From Candidatus Eisenbacteria bacterium (GTDB taxonomy: Bacteria > Eisenbacteria > RBG-16-71-46 > SZUA-252): a DNA stretch of 54,680 nucleotides. Location: assembly GCA_005893275.1 (NCBI GenBank), contig VBOW01000022.1, positions 1-54,680 on the forward strand, written 5' to 3'. Shown piece by piece: positions 7,303 to 14,870 of the stretch (its first letter is position 1; each line of letters starts with the position of its first letter). Both the position numbers and the translations under genes were made by a program. A model generated the notes under the pieces. That model saw nothing but the letters and a program-made list of their open reading frames with translations. It had not been told where the DNA came from and ran no database searches.

Positions 7303-8317
7303 CCGGCCTCCGCTGCGAGGCGTGATCGTCGGCGGAGGCGCTGTCGCGACGAGGGGCCACATCCCGGCCTACTTCAGCGCGCACCTCGCGAGACGATTTC
7401 AGATCCTCGGCGTGGTCGATCCCGCGCCCGGCGTTGCGCCGGGTCACGGGATTCCCGTTCTCGATCGTCTGGATCGGATCCGGGACCTCGGTCCCGTCGA
7501 CTTTCTGGACGTTTGCACACCGACAGCGTTGCACCTCAGGCTTACCCTATGGGGTCTCGAGCACGGATTCCACGTGCTGTGCGAGAAACCGGTGGCGCTG
7601 AACCGGAACGAAGCGGAGCAGATCGCGGTCGCGGCCAAGCGCGCCGGGAGGGTGGTCCTGCCCTGCCACCAGTACCGATACAACCCCGCTTGGCTCAAGA
7701 TACGCGAATGGCTGAAGGCCGGTCGCATCGGACGCTGGCACCTGGGTGAGTTCATCGTTCGCCGGACCGCCGCCGACGCAGGGGCCGGGGGAGCCGCCGA
7801 CACGCCGTGGCGCGGCCGACGCGAGAAGAGCCGGGGAGGGATCCTCCTGGATCACGGAACGCACCTGATCTACCTGGTGCTCGACCTGGCAGGGCTTCCT
7901 CAGGAGACCCGCTGCTGGACCGGCCGCCTCCGCCGCGAGCCGTACGAGGTAGAGGATACGGCCCATGTTCTTCTTCGGTACCCCGACCGGGCCGTGACCT
8001 TTTTCCTGACCTGGGCGGACCAGACCCGCGCGACGAGCATTCGCTTCACGGGGGAGCGGGGTCTTATCGAATGGACGGAAGGGGTGCTTTGCCTGGACTG
8101 CGACACGGCGCACGAGCGCCTCGATTTGGCCAGGGAGCTTGCGAAGTCCGCCTATCCGAGTTGGTTCGCCCGTCTCTTCAGGAGATTCGCCGCGGCCATC
8201 GAGCGTCACGAATTGACGGTCGGCCTGCGCGAGATCCACGAGGTGGGAGCGGTCCTTGAGGAGTCGTACGCCTCCGCGGCGCGGGAGTCGGATGTCCTCG
8301 CCCAGGCGGCGCCGTGA
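7274..8317 (+). CDS. Gfo/Idh/MocA-family NAD(P)-dependent oxidoreductase
   Basis: The 347-residue product has an N-terminal dinucleotide fold (GVIVGGGAVATRGHIP), the family EKP motif CEKPVALNRNE with K105, and the catalytic-type D193-HGT-H197 in ILLDHGTHL. Members oxidise or reduce hydroxyl groups of sugars, inositols and related cyclic polyols. The ATG at 7274 overlaps the upstream gene by 29 bases, and a GTG at 7322 is possible but would cut into the Rossmann strand. Together with the class III aminotransferase it could perform oxidation then transamination, putting an amino group on a polyol. The stop overlaps the next start as GTGA. Confidence 0.9.
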   Translation: MPLSPSPNPDRPPLRGVIVGGGAVATRGHIPAYFSAHLARRFQILGVVDPAPGVAPGHGIPVLDRLDRIRDLGPVDFLDVCTPTALHLRLTLWGLEHGFHVLCEKPVALNRNEAEQIAVAAKRAGRVVLPCHQYRYNPAWLKIREWLKAGRIGRWHLGEFIVRRTAADAGAGGAADTPWRGRREKSRGGILLDHGTHLIYLVLDLAGLPQETRCWTGRLRREPYEVEDTAHVLLRYPDRAVTFFLTWADQTRATSIRFTGERGLIEWTEGVLCLDCDTAHERLDLARELAKSAYPSWFARLFRRFAAAIERHELTVGLREIHEVGAVLEESYASAARESDVLAQAAP

Positions 8318-9330
8318 GCCATCGAAGCAGGTTCCTCCTGTTCGCGCTCGGGCTGGCGGTCTTTTGCTATCTCCTCTCGCAGCTGCCCCTGCGGGATCTC
8401 GTAGAGAATGCGCGTCGCACGGGATGGCTCATCATTCCGATCCTGCTCGTGTACGGGGCCGTGTACGCGTGCTACAACGCCTCGTGGCGCGTGGTCATGT
8501 CCGACGAACGGACCCCCATCCCCTTCTGGCGCTCCTACGCGATCACGCTCTCCGGCTTTGCCATCAATTACGTCACACCGGTGGTGAATCTCGGGGGCGA
8601 GCCCTACCGCATCGCAGCCGCCACGCCGTGGCTGGGCCGTCGCCGCGCGACGGGGTCGATCATCCTCTGCACCATGCTGCACGGTTTGAGCCATCTGCTC
8701 ATATGGCTGACGGCGATCGCGCTGGCGATCGCGTTCCACCCTCACGGCGAGATCCAGGTAGCGGGCTTGTCTGTCTTGGGGCTCATCCTCGTGGGACTCG
8801 CGGCCCTCTTGCTCACGCGGCACGATCAGGGGTTCCTCGAGGCGCTCCTCGACCTCTTGTTGCGGCTCCCGTGGCTCCGGCGATTTGTCCAGAACCTGGA
8901 GGCTCGGCGTCCAGCTCTCGCTGAGGTCGATCGGCAGATCATCGCGTTCTACCGCGGGCACCGGCGTCGCTTCTTTCTCGCGCTGGGTCTCGAGTACCTG
9001 GGCCGCTGCATTGCCATGCTCGAGTACGTCCTGATCATCTGGAGCGTGGGCATACACGTCACCGTCGGGGACGCCTTCATCATCGGGGCATTCTCGTCCC
9101 TGGTGCTGAATCTGCTCTTCTTCATGCCGATGGAGCTGGGGTCGCGCGAAGGAGGCCATTACCTTGCGTTCGCCCTGGTGGGACTCGGTCCGGAGCTGGG
9201 AATCTACGCCGCCCTCATCACTCGTCTGCGCGAGATCGTGTGGATCGGGACCGGGATTCTCCTCATCTGGTTCGCAGGGCGGTCGACCCCGCGGACCGCG
9301 TGGCTCAAGGAGGAAGTCGGCAACCCGTAG
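8314..9330 (+). CDS. Flippase-like membrane protein (UPF0104 / LPG-synthase transmembrane family)
   Basis: The 338-residue polytopic protein has about eight hydrophobic segments. The conserved feature NYVTPVVNLGGEPYRI (about residues 90-105) matches the P-x-x-x-x-GEP/E-x-R pattern of UPF0104/YbhN/AglD2-type proteins and of the membrane domain of lysylphosphatidylglycerol synthase. Members are thought to move or modify lipid-linked molecules across the inner membrane. As the last gene of the operon, starting at a GTG overlapping the oxidoreductase stop, it is a natural candidate for flipping the lipid product made by the CDP-alcohol transferase. This role is inferred from context. Confidence 0.82.
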   Translation: MSHRSRFLLFALGLAVFCYLLSQLPLRDLVENARRTGWLIIPILLVYGAVYACYNASWRVVMSDERTPIPFWRSYAITLSGFAINYVTPVVNLGGEPYRIAAATPWLGRRRATGSIILCTMLHGLSHLLIWLTAIALAIAFHPHGEIQVAGLSVLGLILVGLAALLLTRHDQGFLEALLDLLLRLPWLRRFVQNLEARRPALAEVDRQIIAFYRGHRRRFFLALGLEYLGRCIAMLEYVLIIWSVGIHVTVGDAFIIGAFSSLVLNLLFFMPMELGSREGGHYLAFALVGLGPELGIYAALITRLREIVWIGTGILLIWFAGRSTPRTAWLKEEVGNP

Positions 9331-9332
9331 CT

Positions 9333-9358
9333 TCGCGCCGCTCAGTGGATCGCGTTCG
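9333..9358. repeat. 26-bp exact repeat, copy 1
   Basis: These 26 bases are identical to 13034-13059. Here they lie three bases past the stop of the flippase-like gene. The other copy spans the stop codon of the DUF4412-like gene. No similarity is seen outside the 26 bases. Confidence 0.85.
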
Positions 9359-9445
9359 AGCGCGGCTACAAGAGTGAGACCGCTAGGGCCAGCCCCCAGC
9401 CGAGTACGAGCCGTGGGGCGACTTGTGTTCCCTCGACCGCTCGCG

Positions 9446-9474
9446 GCCCCATAGCGCTTCGGGGGCTACGGGGC
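9446..9474. terminator. Hairpin between convergent genes, possible bidirectional terminator
   Basis: GCCCC (9446-9450) and TAGC (9452-9455) pair with GCTA (9465-9468) and GGGGC (9470-9474) around one mismatch and a nine-base loop. It sits between the converging seven-gene operon and the Calx-beta gene. No T-run follows on either strand, so termination is inferred only from place and structure. Confidence 0.4.
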
Positions 9475-9512
9475 GGACGACGCAAACAGCGAGGTCAGGT
9501 CGGAGCCTGGAC

Positions 9513-12410
9513 CTATCTGAGAAGCACGAACCTCCGCGTGAAGGTTCGGCCCTCCGCGGTGAACCGCACGAAGTAGACGCCGGATCCTGCGGCCGCATCT
9601 CCGCCGTGAACGTGCCACTTCACCGTGTGGTATCCGGCCCCGAGGACGCCGCTGAGGGGGTGTCCCACGCGGCGGCCCGCGACGTCGTAAATGGATAACT
9701 CGGCCCGCGTCGAGGCCGGTAGCCCCAAACGGAACCCCACGACGTCCGCGACAGGATTGCCGCCCTCGACCGCGAACGACAGGTCCCGAAGCGCCGCATT
9801 GTCGACTGCGGAAGCGCCGTCGTCATTGAGAATTGTTCCCAGCCCCTGACCGTCGGCGATCCCGGCATTCACGGGGTTCGACAGATTGACCAGGATCGTC
9901 TCCTGTCCCTCCGGTGTCAGGTCTCCGTTCACTCTGACCGTAAGGATCCCCGAGGTCGCTCCCGGCGCGAACGACACAGCGCTCGAATCCGCGACGTAGT
10001 CGCCGTCCGCGACCGTCGCCGTCCCGTCCGCTGTCTTCCAGGTTGCCTGTACGGTCGCCGTGCACGGTCCGGACAGTCTGACTGGGAAATCGAAGCCCGT
10101 CGTGCCAACGTTTCCCTCAATCGCGATCACGTCCCCGATCGAGACGCTCAGGCTGGGTGCGAAGCCCGCGCTGATCGTGTGGTTTGCCGTCACGTTGGTA
10201 AAGGTGTAGGTCGACACGGCACCCACCGAGACACCATCGACGAGCACATCCGCGATGTGGTAACAGGCGTCCGCAGCGATCGTGAGCGTCTCGTCCGCAC
10301 CGGAGTTCACGGCCACAGCGCCGCTCGGGCTGATCGAGCCATTAGCGCCCGCCGTGGCAGTGATCGTGTACGTGTCGTCGTTGACGATTGTGCCCGTCGA
10401 GGTGCTGGGCGATCCGATCACGGCGTTGGTCGCGGAAGTCAGCGTGAGGGTGAATGTCTCGTTGGCCTCGACATTCGTATCGCCCACCACGTTCACCGTG
10501 ACGGTGCCGCTCGTGGCGCCGGCGGGGATTGTGATCGAGCCTGCCGATGCTTGATAGTCGTTGCCGGCGACGGTCGCCGTGCCGTCGGAGGTCTGGCAGT
10601 TCACGGTTACCGGCAGGCTGTAGCCGGTCGACAGGTTGACGGCGAAGGTGAAGGGAGTGAGCCCGCTATTGCCTTCGCTCTGGCTCGGCCCCGTCGCGAT
10701 CGTCACCGTGGGCACCGGTCCGGCGACATTCGCCCAATAGGTGCTCCATCGGCTCCCGTTGGCGCCCGTCCCGCCGTCGTTGGTGCTGACGCGTGTCTCG
10801 CCGTACTCCTGCACGGTCCAGAGAGACCGGTCGTCCGAAGGATCCACCTGCGCTTGGCTGAAGTCGCCCCAGCGGTTCCGACCGGATCCGAAGTCCTTGT
10901 GATAGTAGTCCGCACCCACTTTATAGATCACTGGGTCGCGGACGGTTCCGGCAACATCTCCGGCAAGGTGCACGGAATAGCCCGAAGACGGATGCTGGGC
11001 GGACGAGAACTGCGAATAGCCAACCATGAAGTCGCCCACTGAGTTCACAGCGATGTGCGGGTAGGCGTACCACTTCCCGCCGTTGCTTGAGTTGGCCGTC
11101 GCGTCCTCGATGCGCCCACCATCGGCGAAACTCCCGCTCGGGGTGTCGAGTTTGGTCCACTGCACGCCAGTGTGCGCGAGGCCCGACGAAGGGAGACCGA
11201 TCGTCTGCGTGTAATGGATGAACCCGCCGCGGTAGACCGGAGCCGAGCGGATCTGTGCATCCTGGGTTTCGATGACGCACGGCGTGGCGCCGCAGCTGCT
11301 CGCCCCGGAATTGGGGGCCGATTGCGGAAGAAGTTGGCCGCCCGGCTGTACCCAGCCCCCGCCCGGCCGCGTCTGACTTCCCCCGGCGGTATAGACGGGC
11401 GCCGACGGTGTGCCGGTGATCATGTCGAGCGTGTAGGTCGCGCCGGCGCTGCTCAGATGGGTCGCGACATAGAGCGTGTCCGAAGTAGGCGAATAGGTCG
11501 CACAGGGTGCGCTGCAGAAGTGCGTGTTAACTGCGTGCGTGAAGATCGTTCCGGTGCCAGTGCCGGTTCGCGCCAGCGGGTAGTTTAGGACCAGGTTGAT
11601 GCCACGTTGGAACAGCCCCGCGGTGCTGTACCGGTTGATGGAAACCGAGATCCAGTTCTTGTTGAAGCCCACGATTGGGAAATCGAGCGTGAAGCCGATA
11701 GCAAACCGATAAAGAAACCAGTTTCCGCTCGGATCGCTCGTTTGCGACACACCAACCAGGATATCCCCCGCGCCGGGGATTACCGATTGCATGACCGCGA
11801 TCCAGCGGTTGTTGTAAGGGTCGTAGAGCGTGCGTGGATCGGTCAGTCCGTTGAGGGCGGTTTCACCAGACGGTGCCCAGAAGGTTGCGGTTCCCACCGT
11901 GCTGATCACCGAGCCGTCGGATTTATTGAAGATCCGGTAGTTATTGTTCAGTCCCGACATGATCTTCGTGGGCCCCACCGCTCCGCCGACGTCCGGTGGA
12001 ATGACAATGTAGCTCGAATCCACCATGGGGATGTCGTCGAGACCCATGAAGCTCGAACTGGGAGATGGAGACGCCGCAAACGCGGAGTACGGCGCCTGAA
12101 TACTCCCGGGCGAAAGGGATGAGAGCGGCTCCGCGGGCTCCTCGACCTCTGGGAGAATCAGTGCCCTGACCGGCGGCATTGGGCGACCGGAGAGCGCCTC
12201 CTGCTTGGCCAGATTCTCGAAATTCACGACCGCGTTGCCCGCAGCATCAATGTGCCTTGTGTTCCGGACCTGGCCCGGGATCGGTTCCGCCACGCGAACA
12301 TGAGCGTGGTCCGACTGCGCGATCGATGCGGGGGGATTCAGGAGAGAAACGGCGGTGATCGAGAGGGTTGCCGCGAGAAATTGGTGGGAAGATCGGACGA
12401 TCCAGAGCAA
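9513..12410 (-). CDS. Large secreted Calx-beta surface protein with C-terminal sorting domain
   Basis: The frame is open up to 12515, but the consensus promoter at 12504-12532 places transcription start near 12498. A TTG at 12410 with AGAGG five bases upstream then gives a 965-residue protein with a signal peptide (hydrophobic core FLAATLSITAVSLL). Residues about 40-560 are a beta-rich module of unknown type. They are followed by a Calx-beta domain (565-676), a short Gly/Ser-rich bacterial repeat (678-750), a second Calx-beta domain (752-863) and a FlgD-like Ig/sorting domain ending SGVYFVRFTAEGRTF (880-965). Calx-beta domains bind calcium in adhesins. It is probably exported and surface attached. 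Confidence 0.85.
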   Translation of the reverse strand: MLWIVRSSHQFLAATLSITAVSLLNPPASIAQSDHAHVRVAEPIPGQVRNTRHIDAAGNAVVNFENLAKQEALSGRPMPPVRALILPEVEEPAEPLSSLSPGSIQAPYSAFAASPSPSSSFMGLDDIPMVDSSYIVIPPDVGGAVGPTKIMSGLNNNYRIFNKSDGSVISTVGTATFWAPSGETALNGLTDPRTLYDPYNNRWIAVMQSVIPGAGDILVGVSQTSDPSGNWFLYRFAIGFTLDFPIVGFNKNWISVSINRYSTAGLFQRGINLVLNYPLARTGTGTGTIFTHAVNTHFCSAPCATYSPTSDTLYVATHLSSAGATYTLDMITGTPSAPVYTAGGSQTRPGGGWVQPGGQLLPQSAPNSGASSCGATPCVIETQDAQIRSAPVYRGGFIHYTQTIGLPSSGLAHTGVQWTKLDTPSGSFADGGRIEDATANSSNGGKWYAYPHIAVNSVGDFMVGYSQFSSAQHPSSGYSVHLAGDVAGTVRDPVIYKVGADYYHKDFGSGRNRWGDFSQAQVDPSDDRSLWTVQEYGETRVSTNDGGTGANGSRWSTYWANVAGPVPTVTIATGPSQSEGNSGLTPFTFAVNLSTGYSLPVTVNCQTSDGTATVAGNDYQASAGSITIPAGATSGTVTVNVVGDTNVEANETFTLTLTSATNAVIGSPSTSTGTIVNDDTYTITATAGANGSISPSGAVAVNSGADETLTIAADACYHIADVLVDGVSVGAVSTYTFTNVTANHTISAGFAPSLSVSIGDVIAIEGNVGTTGFDFPVRLSGPCTATVQATWKTADGTATVADGDYVADSSAVSFAPGATSGILTVRVNGDLTPEGQETILVNLSNPVNAGIADGQGLGTILNDDGASAVDNAALRDLSFAVEGGNPVADVVGFRLGLPASTRAELSIYDVAGRRVGHPLSGVLGAGYHTVKWHVHGGDAAAGSGVYFVRFTAEGRTFTRRFVLLR

Positions 12411-12813
12411 GTGAACCTCTGACGGCTGAGCCAGAGAAGGCACTCCTCGAGACAGACGGGTGCGCTTCGTCGCATGGATTGCAAAAACTCCAAACTTCAT
12501 TTCATTATACGCCATAACATCAACGGTGTCAAAGGATTCGAGGGATGGGGAGGTTCCCCTAATTTCTCGGGGACGGTTCCTGTCGCGGCGGACTCATGGC
12601 TCCGCGCTCGCAGGAACCTTGAATCAACGGCCTACCGCCGTGCCTCCTGTATTAGCGAGTCAGGAATCCCCGCGTCGGCAACACTTACACTGCTGCCCAG
12701 GAGGAAACATGCGCGTTCTACTTCCTGGAGCCCCGGTGTGGAAACGCGCCCGGGCCCTGACATTTCGAACGCCCTTTTGTCGAGCGCTCCTTTACCCGGC
12801 GCGCGGCGTACGG
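12411..12813. other. Intergenic region upstream of the Calx-beta gene
   Basis: It holds the leader and consensus promoter of the minus-strand Calx-beta gene. A small stem-loop at 12555-12573 (TCCCC / GGGGA around nine bases) is followed by GGTTCC and resembles REP-like elements. A strong ribosome site, AGGAGGAAAC, stands before the plus-strand ATG at 12710, but the frame after it has no protein-like character. I see no other gene. Confidence 0.4.
12504..12532 (-). promoter_or_regulatory. Perfect-consensus sigma70 promoter of the Calx-beta protein gene
   Basis: On the minus strand TTGACA (12527-12532) and TATAAT (12504-12509) are both exact consensus and separated by 17 bases. Transcription should begin near 12498, leaving a leader of about 88 bases before the TTG start at 12410. 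It excludes the ATG at 12515, which lies inside the promoter spacer. Confidence 0.85.
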
Positions 12814-12972
12814 CTAGGGCGTTGCCCTGGCCCCAGCAGAATGTTCGAGGGACGAGAGGAACCGACCGTAGGCATCACGCGCAAAGTACGTCGTGATCGT
12901 GGCGATGAACGCGCTCAGGTAGCCCCACGTCAGCAGGAGAACGGCGAAGTACAGACCCAGCAGAAATAGCAT
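12814..12972 (-). CDS. Small hydrophobic protein or truncated membrane protein
   Basis: From the ATG at 12972 the product is 52 residues: a strongly hydrophobic stretch (LFLLGLYFAVLLLTWGYLSAF) followed by an amphipathic tail FARDAYGRFLSSLEH. The same frame is protein-like upstream of this ATG (WHQSFAFGYELLGSF) but has no start codon before it reaches the repeat at 13034-13059 and the end of the DUF4412-like gene, and no ribosome site precedes the ATG. It may be a small membrane protein or the remnant of a longer gene cut at the repeat. Function unknown. Confidence 0.4.
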   Translation of the reverse strand: MLFLLGLYFAVLLLTWGYLSAFIATITTYFARDAYGRFLSSLEHSAGARATP

Positions 12973-13033
12973 GAAAGAACCCAGAAGCTCGTACCCGAAG
13001 GCGAACGACTGATGCCAGATCCGCCACGCGGAC

Positions 13034-13059
13034 TCGCGCCGCTCAGTGGATCGCGTTCG
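13034..13059. repeat. 26-bp exact repeat, copy 2
   Basis: Identical to 9333-9358. This copy covers the last codons and stop (13043-13045) of the DUF4412-like gene on the minus strand and the bases just after it. Confidence 0.85.
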
Positions 13060-14008
13060 CGGCCTTCTTGCCGAACATCCCGCCGATCTTCCCTCCCACG
13101 AACTGACCCGCCATCGCCCCCAGCGGGCCGCCGAGCGAGCCGCCGAGCGCCGAGCCCAACGAGCCACCGAGGTTCGAGCCCATGCCCTGGACCATTCCGC
13201 CCGCCATGCCCTTCGCCATGGCGCCGACACCGCCCACGGCTCCCATGGCTCCCATGGTTCCCATCTTCGCCATCATCTCGTCCATGTCGGTCACTTCGTA
13301 GCCCTTCGGGACGGCAAAGAGCTCCGCGGGCTGGGGCTCCACCTTCCTGTTCTTCCACTCGAGGGTAGCCTTCTCGCCTTCGACGAGGCTCTCCATCCGA
13401 AGCGGCGCCCCCGTGGCTTTGTCGAACCATCCCAACACGTCGCCTTCCTTGCCGTAGGCCATGCGGAGTTTCCGAGCCACGATGCCGTCGAGCTTCTCCT
13501 CACCCAGGTCTTCGGCCTTCACGTCGGGTGGAGCCTCGTTTCCTTCGGCCTCCCCGAGCTTCTCCGGCTTGGCCTTGACCTTCGCAGAAGCAGCCTCCGC
13601 TGCCTGGCGCGATTGCTTCATCGCCCTCTTCTCGTCCGGCATCAGCGTATACATCGTCCCCTTGGCATCACCCACCTCGATCATGATGAACTGGTGCCCC
13701 TCCGCGGCGATCTCGGTCCGGATCTTCCCGTGGTCCAAAAAGCGCTTCATCGTCACCGATTTGCCGTCGTTGTTGATGACCAAGTCCTCGCGGAATGCAG
13801 GCGGCGGGACATAGTGCGGAAGCTCGATGGTAGCCAAACTGACCATCTTGGACCCCTTGGCCCCGGCGACCTCCGCTCTGGGCTTGGGATCCGCGTACGC
13901 GTGGTGTGCGATTCCGCAAGACAGAGCCAAGAAAAGCGCGGCGGAGAGGTCGATACGGGAAAATCCCGAGGCACAAAACCGACGTGGTATCAGGGCCATG
14001 GCGCTCAT
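13043..14008 (-). CDS. Exported DUF4412-like protein with Gly-rich tail
   Basis: The 321-residue protein has a signal peptide (1-39, ending HAYA-D). A central domain containing KSVTMKRFLDHGKIRTEI and GTMYTLMPDEKRAMKQ matches DUF4412-type periplasmic proteins, which resemble LolA-like lipoprotein carriers (family recognised from memory). A Lys/Glu/Ala-rich linker follows (about 135-170). The last 75 residues include a Met/Gly-rich stretch and a glycine-zipper-like tail (GGSLGSALGGSLGGPLG) that may insert in a membrane or self-associate. The ATG at 14008 follows AGGAG, and an ATG at 13999 has better spacing and is also possible. Function is not known beyond an envelope location. Confidence 0.75.
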   Translation of the reverse strand: MSAMALIPRRFCASGFSRIDLSAALFLALSCGIAHHAYADPKPRAEVAGAKGSKMVSLATIELPHYVPPPAFREDLVINNDGKSVTMKRFLDHGKIRTEIAAEGHQFIMIEVGDAKGTMYTLMPDEKRAMKQSRQAAEAASAKVKAKPEKLGEAEGNEAPPDVKAEDLGEEKLDGIVARKLRMAYGKEGDVLGWFDKATGAPLRMESLVEGEKATLEWKNRKVEPQPAELFAVPKGYEVTDMDEMMAKMGTMGAMGAVGGVGAMAKGMAGGMVQGMGSNLGGSLGSALGGSLGGPLGAMAGQFVGGKIGGMFGKKAANAIH

Positions 14009-14027
14009 GTCTCCTTCGTTGTGGGTC

Positions 14028-14660
14028 CTATTCCGAACCAGCCGCCACGAGTCGGCAATCGCCGCTTTGCTCGTGATATTCGCTCGGCAGGTGGGCGCGA
14101 CCAAGGCAAAGGGTCCGGGCCATCCAGATGAGCTCCGCGAAGAACCCGTCGATGCGCGCGTTCATCGCCTGATCGAGAAGGCGGCCCTCGGCATCGAACT
14201 TGGTCTCCACGTTGTTGAAGTTCAGGTCCGTGAACGTGACCACGAGACCAAGCTCCCGCACGACGCCCACGAGCTTTTCGATGACCCGAGTTCCACCCCA
14301 TGGACCGGCGGACACGCCTACCAGGGCCACGGCCTTGTGGATGTACTCCTTGAGCAGCATATCGAGGGCCATCTTCAAGCTTCCCGGGTAGCCGTGGTTG
14401 TACTCGGGGGAAATGATGATCAGGCCGTCCGCGCGGATGATCGCTTCCCGCCACTCCGGGTTGAGCTTCTTCAGGCCCTGTCCCTCATCGTTCATGGGGA
14501 AGACCATGCGTCGCGGATCGAAGAGCTGGGTCTCGAGCTCCGGGTGGGCCCTGGCGCGGTCGAAAATCAGCTTGGCAACATTCTCGCTCTCGCGACCCTT
14601 GCGGATGGTTCCGAGCAGGATTGGAATGAAGAGCTTCCGTGTGAGTCCATCGTCGTTCAT
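14028..14660 (-). CDS. NADPH-dependent FMN reductase / flavodoxin-fold quinone reductase
   Basis: The 210-residue product has the flavodoxin-like fold of the NADPH-dependent FMN reductase family. The phosphate loop is GTIRKGRESENVA (17-29), the flavin-contacting segment is SPEYNHGYPGSLKMALD (84-100), and GPWGGTRVIEKL (119-130) follows. Such enzymes transfer electrons from NAD(P)H through FMN to azo dyes, quinones or metals. The frame continues upstream, but the ATG at 14660 follows a GAGGG site and gives the usual family length. It lies 19 bases upstream of the DUF4412-like gene in the same direction, so the two may be co-transcribed. Confidence 0.88.
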   Translation of the reverse strand: MNDDGLTRKLFIPILLGTIRKGRESENVAKLIFDRARAHPELETQLFDPRRMVFPMNDEGQGLKKLNPEWREAIIRADGLIIISPEYNHGYPGSLKMALDMLLKEYIHKAVALVGVSAGPWGGTRVIEKLVGVVRELGLVVTFTDLNFNNVETKFDAEGRLLDQAMNARIDGFFAELIWMARTLCLGRAHLPSEYHEQSGDCRLVAAGSE

Positions 14661-14870
14661 GAGGCCCTCGCTGCTTGACGGAAGGGCGGCTGCTCCCGAT
14701 GGAGGACGTGCGCGGAACAGCCTCACTGTACACGCTAGCCGGCCGACATGCACGATGCGTAACGCTATGCCGTTGCGTGACTTGCGGTTGCACGCAACGG
14801 GGCTCAAGAGACCGCCGCGCCGCGACGATAAGCCGCTAGGTAGCACGCCCCATACCCGAAAGGAAACCCC

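Noticed and set aside
2827-9330. Phosphonolipid (aminoethylphosphonate) pathway
   Set aside because: No PEP mutase, phosphonopyruvate decarboxylase or AEP-type class V transaminase is present. The aminotransferase is class III, so a phosphonate product is not supported.
12460-12969. Plus-strand frame with a strong AGGAGGAAAC ribosome site before ATG at 12710
   Set aside because: The residues after the ATG are basic and without pattern, and the frame runs antisense to a hydrophobic ORF. The site is probably chance.
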